DNA of 7,569 nucleotides, from assembly GCA_964638815.1 (NCBI GenBank), contig CAZXBB010000079.1:1-7569 (forward strand), written 5' to 3'. Below the pieces are notes generated by a model. It was not told the DNA's origin. It did no database searches and worked only from the letters and a program-made list of their open reading frames with translations. A program made the translations under genes and the position numbers. The DNA comes from CAZXBB01 sp964638815. GTDB taxonomy: Bacteria > Planctomycetota > Phycisphaerae > Phycisphaerales > SM1A02. Shown here one piece after another: positions 3,879 through 7,569 of the stretch. How positions within the stretch are numbered: the stretch's first letter is position 1; each line of letters starts with the position of its first letter.

Positions 3879-6416
3879 TCAGCGCCGAAGCCCGCTCAGG
3901 CGTCTGTCGAGTTCGGCGCGAAGCTCCCCGGCCGCCTCGCCGGTGCGTCCATCGAGCAGCCCGAGCGCCTCGCGGATGGTCGTGCTCGCGAGGTCGGACT
4001 GACCGCCCTTCTCGTAGGCGAGTGCGAGCAGGGACAGCACCCACGGATCGTGCGGATCGTCCATGTCGAGCCGGATCCGGAGGTGCCCGACCGCCGCCTG
4101 CCAGTTCTCCATGTCGAGACATGCCTGACCCGCGCCGTAGCGGTACCTGGCGAGATCCTGCCCGGGACGAACGTCGTCGTGATCCTCGGCCGCGAGCTGC
4201 TCCGTCTCGACGATCGCCTGCTCGAAGCCGCCGCGGGCCGCATCGGGATGACCCTGCTCGCGCTCGAAGTCGGCGAGGAGCGCTCGGGCTGTGGCGAAAT
4301 CCCGCCGTTCGCGCCGTGTGTCACCGCGTGTCACTCGCGCCGCGCCCTTCTGGCGTATCGTGAGGTTCGTCATCAGGTACGAACGGGCCTCATCGATGCG
4401 CCCGATCGCCGGCAGGTGGGCGCCGAGCCTGCTGCAGATCACGGCGAGATCGCGATCGGCCCTGTCGCGCTCCTCCTGCGTTCCCTGCTCGTAGGCGTTC
4501 ACGAGCGCCAGCCTCAGGTTGTACGAGTCCTCGAAGTCGTCGATCGCGGCCGCCACGTCGCCGTTCGCCACGCGGCAGTCCCCCGCGGTGATGAGAACCG
4601 CTGCCCGGACGCGCCTCGCGTCCAGGTCGTCGGAGTGCCCCTCCTGGAGCCGCTGGGACAGTCCGAGTGCGGGCTCGATGATCCCGAGCGCGGCCTCGGC
4701 CTCGCCTTCCTTGCGCAGTTCGCCGGCCAGATTTATGTGGCTGACGATCGTCTCCCGCAGAAGCCCCCGGTCGTCGGGCCGCTGGTCGGCGAGCGACCGG
4801 CGAATCGCCAGCGCCTCGCGGTAATGCCCGATCGCGATGCCGGCGTCCCCGTACGTCGGGTTTCGGATCCCGTTCAGATCGCCGTAAAGCTGGTGGGCCG
4901 ACGCGAGTTGGCGCTGGACGGTCAGATCCTCGCCCGATTGCGCGGAGAGACGCTCGATGTGTCCGAGCACCGTCTCGGCGATGATCTTGCGGGCGGGCAG
5001 GGCGTTTGTGAGCTTCGCGATGCTGCGGCTCGCGTCGCCGAACGAGTCCAGTGTCCCGATCACGAGGTCGCGATTGAACTCGGCGCGGTCGCGCTGCACC
5101 CGCTCCGCGTCGCGCGCCTTCACCGCGTCCACTTTGGCCGACCACACGCCGATGATGCCGCCCACCAGGATCAGCACGATCACCGCCGCCGCGGCGACCC
5201 CGGCGCGGTTGCGCTTCACGAACTTCGACGCGCGATACGCCAGTGTGTCCGGCCGGGCGATCACCGGCAGGCCGTCGAAGTGCCGCCGGATGTCCTCTGC
5301 GAACTGGAGGGCCGAGGTATAGCGCCGCTGCGGCTCCTTTCGCAGCGCCTTCATCACCATGGTGGCAATGTCTCCCGCGAGGGCGCGGCGAAGGTGGTGC
5401 GGGCGGCTGTCGCGTGCGTCACCGACGGACTTCGGCGTGATCGTCGTCGTCCCGCCGCCGCCGTCCGCGGCTTCGAGGGCCTCGACCGTGCCGACCGCCG
5501 TGCTGGGACGCTCCGGCTCGGTCTCGCAGATGAGGCGCACGAGCTCCTCGCGCACGCGCGTGCGGATGCGGTAGGGGGGATGGCCGCAGACGAGCTGGTA
5601 GAGCAGCACACCGAGCGAGTACACGTCGCTCGCGGTCGTGATCGTGTCGCCGCGCACCTGCTCGGGGCTCGCGTACTCCGGGGTCATGACCCGGAACTCC
5701 GGGGCGGTGGGATCGCCGGTGACGAGGCTGAACTGCGGGTTGATGATCTTCGCGATGCCAAAGTCCAGCAGCTTCGGCTGCCCGTCCTCGGTCACGATGA
5801 TGTTGCTCGGCTTGAGGTCCCGGTGCACCACGAGATTCTGGTGCGCATAGTGCACCGCTTCGCACACCTTGCGGAAGATCTCCAGCCGTTCCGCGACGTG
5901 CAGACGCCGCGTGTCGCAGTAGGTCGCGATGTCGGTACCCTCGACGTACTCCATGACGAAGTACGGCGTGTCGTCATCGGTTTCGCCCGCGTCGTAGAGC
6001 CGGGCGATCCCGGGGTGATTCATGGCGGCGAGCACCTGCCGCTCCATCTCGAAGCGGCGGAGGACATCCTCGCCGTCCATGCCCCGCTTGAGAACCTTGA
6101 GCGCGACGAGCCGGCGGAACCGGTCGCCCTTGCGCTTCGCGAGCCAGACGACGCCCATGCCGCCCCGGCCGATCTCGCGGATGATCCGGTACGGGCCGAT
6201 GACGCGTGTCGAGGGCGTGGGCTGCGTGCCGGCCGCGTCGGATTCGACCCAGTCGATCGTCGGGGCGGACCAGAAATCGAGGAGCGAGCGAACCTCCGCC
6301 CGCAGCGCCTCGTCGCCGCGGCACTCGCGTTCGAGGGCGGCGGCGCGCTCCGCCTCGGGGAGATCGCCGATGGCGTCGAGGATTCGCTTCGCCCGTTTCT
6401 GCACGTCCTCGTTCAT
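3879..6416 (-). CDS. Transmembrane Ser/Thr protein kinase with TPR-like C-terminal region
   Basis: The 845-residue protein begins MNEDVQKRAKRIL and has an N-terminal helical segment (1-50) usual for this planctomycete/acidobacterial family. The kinase domain (about 75-380) is intact: GRGGMGVV loop (83-90), VALK lysine K107, likely helix-C glutamate E125, HRD with D200, K202 and N205, DFG (218-220) and ASPEQ activation-segment end (249-253). Residues 405-427 form one membrane helix. About 505-825 is alpha-helical, with TPR-like patterns (e.g. AIGHYREALAIRRSLA, AALGIIEPALGLSQRL), probably outside the membrane and acting as sensor or interaction surface. The start at 6416 overlaps the sigma-factor stop as ATGA; an open frame to 6473 adds residues inside the sigma gene and is rejected. 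Substrates are unknown; the co-transcribed sigma factor is the obvious candidate. Confidence 0.93.
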   Translation of the reverse strand: MNEDVQKRAKRILDAIGDLPEAERAAALERECRGDEALRAEVRSLLDFWSAPTIDWVESDAAGTQPTPSTRVIGPYRIIREIGRGGMGVVWLAKRKGDRFRRLVALKVLKRGMDGEDVLRRFEMERQVLAAMNHPGIARLYDAGETDDDTPYFVMEYVEGTDIATYCDTRRLHVAERLEIFRKVCEAVHYAHQNLVVHRDLKPSNIIVTEDGQPKLLDFGIAKIINPQFSLVTGDPTAPEFRVMTPEYASPEQVRGDTITTASDVYSLGVLLYQLVCGHPPYRIRTRVREELVRLICETEPERPSTAVGTVEALEAADGGGGTTTITPKSVGDARDSRPHHLRRALAGDIATMVMKALRKEPQRRYTSALQFAEDIRRHFDGLPVIARPDTLAYRASKFVKRNRAGVAAAAVIVLILVGGIIGVWSAKVDAVKARDAERVQRDRAEFNRDLVIGTLDSFGDASRSIAKLTNALPARKIIAETVLGHIERLSAQSGEDLTVQRQLASAHQLYGDLNGIRNPTYGDAGIAIGHYREALAIRRSLADQRPDDRGLLRETIVSHINLAGELRKEGEAEAALGIIEPALGLSQRLQEGHSDDLDARRVRAAVLITAGDCRVANGDVAAAIDDFEDSYNLRLALVNAYEQGTQEERDRADRDLAVICSRLGAHLPAIGRIDEARSYLMTNLTIRQKGAARVTRGDTRRERRDFATARALLADFEREQGHPDAARGGFEQAIVETEQLAAEDHDDVRPGQDLARYRYGAGQACLDMENWQAAVGHLRIRLDMDDPHDPWVLSLLALAYEKGGQSDLASTTIREALGLLDGRTGEAAGELRAELDRRLSGLRR

Positions 6417-6988
6417 GGATCTTCTGCTTCTTCGGCTTCGAGCAGCTCGCGGCGGAGCCACGCCTGCGCCCATTTCCAGTCGCGCTCCACCGTGCGCTCG
6501 CTGACGTCGAGCATCCGGGCGACGTCCTCGTTGCTCAGGCCTCCGAAGATGCGCAGCTCCACGATGGTGGCCGCACGCTCCGCGATCCCGTGCATCTTCT
6601 CGAGCGCGTCATGAAGGGCGATGACGTCGATGTTGCGATCCCTCGTCAGGGCATACGCGTCGTCGAGCGTCACCCGCCGCCACCCGCCTCCGCGCTTTTC
6701 GCGTTTCTTCGCGCGGGCATGATCGATGAGGATCCGGCGCATCGCCTGGGCGGCCACCGCGTGGAAGTGCGTGCGGCCCTGCCACTCGACCCGCGTCTGG
6801 TCCACGAGCTTCATCCACGCCTCGTGGACGAGCGCCGTGGGCTGAAGCGTGTGGCCCGGGCGTTCGCTGCGAAGCTGATCGGCGGCGAGGCCGCGCAGAC
6901 CGTCGTAGACCGCGGCCAGGAGCTTGTCGCGATCCACGCGGCCCGACGCGACGTCGCGCAGCATGGTCGTCAGTTCCTCGTCGGGCAT
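6413..6988 (-). CDS. ECF-like RNA polymerase sigma factor (planctomycete/acidobacterial Sigma70_ECF type)
   Basis: The 191-residue protein should direct RNA polymerase to a specific promoter set. The sigma-2 region spans about 20-95 and includes HTLQPTALVHEAWMKLVDQ (47-64 approximately) and FHAVAAQAMRRILIDHARAKK, both characteristic of the TIGR02999-like group. The sigma-4 helix-turn-helix is about 125-182, with LSNEDVARMLDVSERTVERD (151-170) followed by WKWAQAWLRREL. The length is normal. The start at 6988 has a near-perfect GGGAGG six bases upstream; the open frame to 7207 adds 73 non-conserved residues and is rejected. Its stop overlaps the kinase start (ATGA), so the two are translated together. 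No anti-sigma gene is visible; in this arrangement the kinase may control activity, which is inferred from gene order. Confidence 0.94.
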   Translation of the reverse strand: MPDEELTTMLRDVASGRVDRDKLLAAVYDGLRGLAADQLRSERPGHTLQPTALVHEAWMKLVDQTRVEWQGRTHFHAVAAQAMRRILIDHARAKKREKRGGGWRRVTLDDAYALTRDRNIDVIALHDALEKMHGIAERAATIVELRIFGGLSNEDVARMLDVSERTVERDWKWAQAWLRRELLEAEEAEDP

Positions 6989-6994
6989 CCGGCA

Positions 6995-7000
6995 CCTCCC
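6995..7000 (-). promoter_or_regulatory. Ribosome binding site of the sigma-factor gene
   Basis: GGGAGG on the minus strand, six bases before the ATG at 6988, is the clearest Shine-Dalgarno sequence in the window and decides this start over the much longer open frame. Confidence 0.8.
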
Positions 7001-7033
7001 GCGGCTCGAAGGCCTCGCCACGCCGATCGCCCC

Positions 7034-7062
7034 ATTCTGACCGGCGTGGGGACGGGTGGCAA
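7034..7062 (-). promoter_or_regulatory. Candidate promoter of the sigma factor-kinase operon
   Basis: On the minus strand TTGCCA (7062-7057, five of six -35 matches) and CAGAAT (7039-7034, four of six -10 matches) are separated by exactly 17 bases. Transcription would begin near 7027 with a leader of roughly 40 bases ahead of the sigma-factor ATG. The 8-bp palindrome ACGGCCGT (7062-7069) touches the -35 element and could be an operator. This is motif-level evidence only; an ECF-type autoregulated promoter elsewhere in the gap is not excluded. Confidence 0.4.
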
Positions 7063-7227
7063 CGGCCGTCTGCCGCGACCGTCGTGGAGCGACCCGCCCG
7101 GACTTCGGGATTGCAGCCATCACGCTGTCGCCCGGCGCGGCGCCGCGTCGCGTTGCATCCGAGGCCGCGGCGACCCGGAGGCCGCCGAGGGCGGGGGCGT
7201 GACTCAACCAGGTGCGGGAGTGGAGCG

Positions 7228-7569
7228 ATGCAGGACTTACGGAACTCGGTGGAGCGTCAGGTTCGGATCGCGGGCGATCTCACGAGGCCCGTCCTCCTCG
7301 ACGCGTTCATCACGCGGGCGCAGCGCGGGATCGAGGCGGCGCCCGTCCGCCTCATCGTGGATCTCGAGTCGGTCGATACGGCCGACACGAAGGCGGTGGC
7401 GGTCCTCGTCCTGGTATTCGCAGAAGCTCTCCGTCACCGCGTCGAGGTCGAGCTGCGCGTGTCGGAGGTGCTGTGGCGCTGGCTCGTTCTGTGCCGCGTC
7501 GATTTCCTGTTGCGTGTCGCCAGAACGCCCGGGGCGGGCATAGGTACTTCTCCCGCCCCGATCGGGGCC
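7228..7569 (+). CDS. STAS-domain protein, anti-sigma-factor-antagonist-like (partial, runs off the window)
   Basis: The frame from ATG 7228 stays open for 114 codons to the window edge. Residues about 11-95 fit a STAS fold: VRIAGDL first strand, the strand VRLIVDLESVD (40-50), the loop ADTKAVAVLV (52-61), a helix to about 71, VEVELRVS strand and a final amphipathic segment. STAS proteins such as SpoIIAA or RsbV bind anti-sigma factors and are controlled by phosphorylation of the serine in an Asp-Ser motif; here the pair is D53-T54. GGGAG at 7216-7220 lies seven bases before the ATG. The gene is divergent from the sigma factor-kinase operon across 239 bases. A transport-type STAS protein (MlaB-like) or one acting on other targets is also possible. 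Residues after about 98 (proline/glycine-rich) are not recognised and the C-terminus is missing. Confidence 0.65.
   Translation, partial: MQDLRNSVERQVRIAGDLTRPVLLDAFITRAQRGIEAAPVRLIVDLESVDTADTKAVAVLVLVFAEALRHRVEVELRVSEVLWRWLVLCRVDFLLRVARTPGAGIGTSPAPIGA

Noticed and set aside
4050..6614. Very long plus-strand open frame (854 codons) opposite the kinase gene
   Set aside because: It is antisense to a gene with every kinase motif intact and its translation shows no recognisable domain. GC-rich coding DNA commonly leaves the complementary frame open.
6989..7207. Upstream extension of the sigma-factor gene
   Set aside because: The 73 extra residues are not family-like and span the predicted promoter; a strong ribosome binding site marks 6988.
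6206..7543. 445-codon plus-strand frame across the sigma factor and STAS region
   Set aside because: It runs antisense to the sigma factor and kinase start, and out of frame with the STAS-like gene, which has a better start, ribosome binding site and domain match.

Overview
The window is strongly GC-rich and densely coding. It looks like chromosomal DNA from a planctomycete, most likely of the Phycisphaerae type. Three features suggest this. The first is a secreted enzyme with a C-terminal dockerin-like tail (GDVTGDGVVDISD...). The second is an ECF-like sigma factor of the planctomycete/acidobacterial 'HTLQPTALVHEA' type. The third is a large Ser/Thr kinase with a transmembrane segment and TPR-like tail, encoded directly downstream of that sigma factor. 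The assignment rests on protein style only; no rRNA or other marker is present.

Layout. Positions 1-265 hold no convincing gene but contain one arm of a diverged inverted repeat (15-89) and a strong hairpin (177-231), probably the terminator of the next gene. Positions 266-1708 (minus) encode an exported vanadium-dependent haloperoxidase/PAP2-type enzyme with all seven vanadate-binding residues and a dockerin-like C-terminus. The 527-base gap 1709-2235 separates it from a divergent gene pair and is full of repeats: a candidate promoter, four 14-bp tandem units, a two-tier hairpin, a small palindrome, the second arm of the inverted repeat, and heptameric repeats running into the next start codon. 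Positions 2236-2853 (plus) encode a TrpG/PabA glutamine amidotransferase subunit, overlapping by ATGA an exported alpha/beta hydrolase (2850-3776) whose nucleophilic serine is replaced by alanine. A short convergent gap with a 24-bp direct repeat follows.

The minus-strand operon at 6988-3879 encodes an ECF-like sigma factor (6413-6988) and, through another ATGA overlap, the receptor-like kinase (3879-6416). A divergent gene starting at 7228 encodes a STAS-like protein that runs off the window.

How they may work together. The sigma factor and kinase form one translationally coupled signalling unit. The divergent STAS protein has Asp-Thr where anti-sigma-factor antagonists usually have the phosphorylated Asp-Ser, so it could belong to the same circuit; that is inference. 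The haloperoxidase appears to be a stand-alone exported enzyme. The amidotransferase/hydrolase pair makes no obvious pathway. The points most worth following are the apparent pseudo-hydrolase, the inverted repeat bracketing the haloperoxidase, the promoter-overlapping tandem repeat, and the sigma/kinase/STAS cluster.
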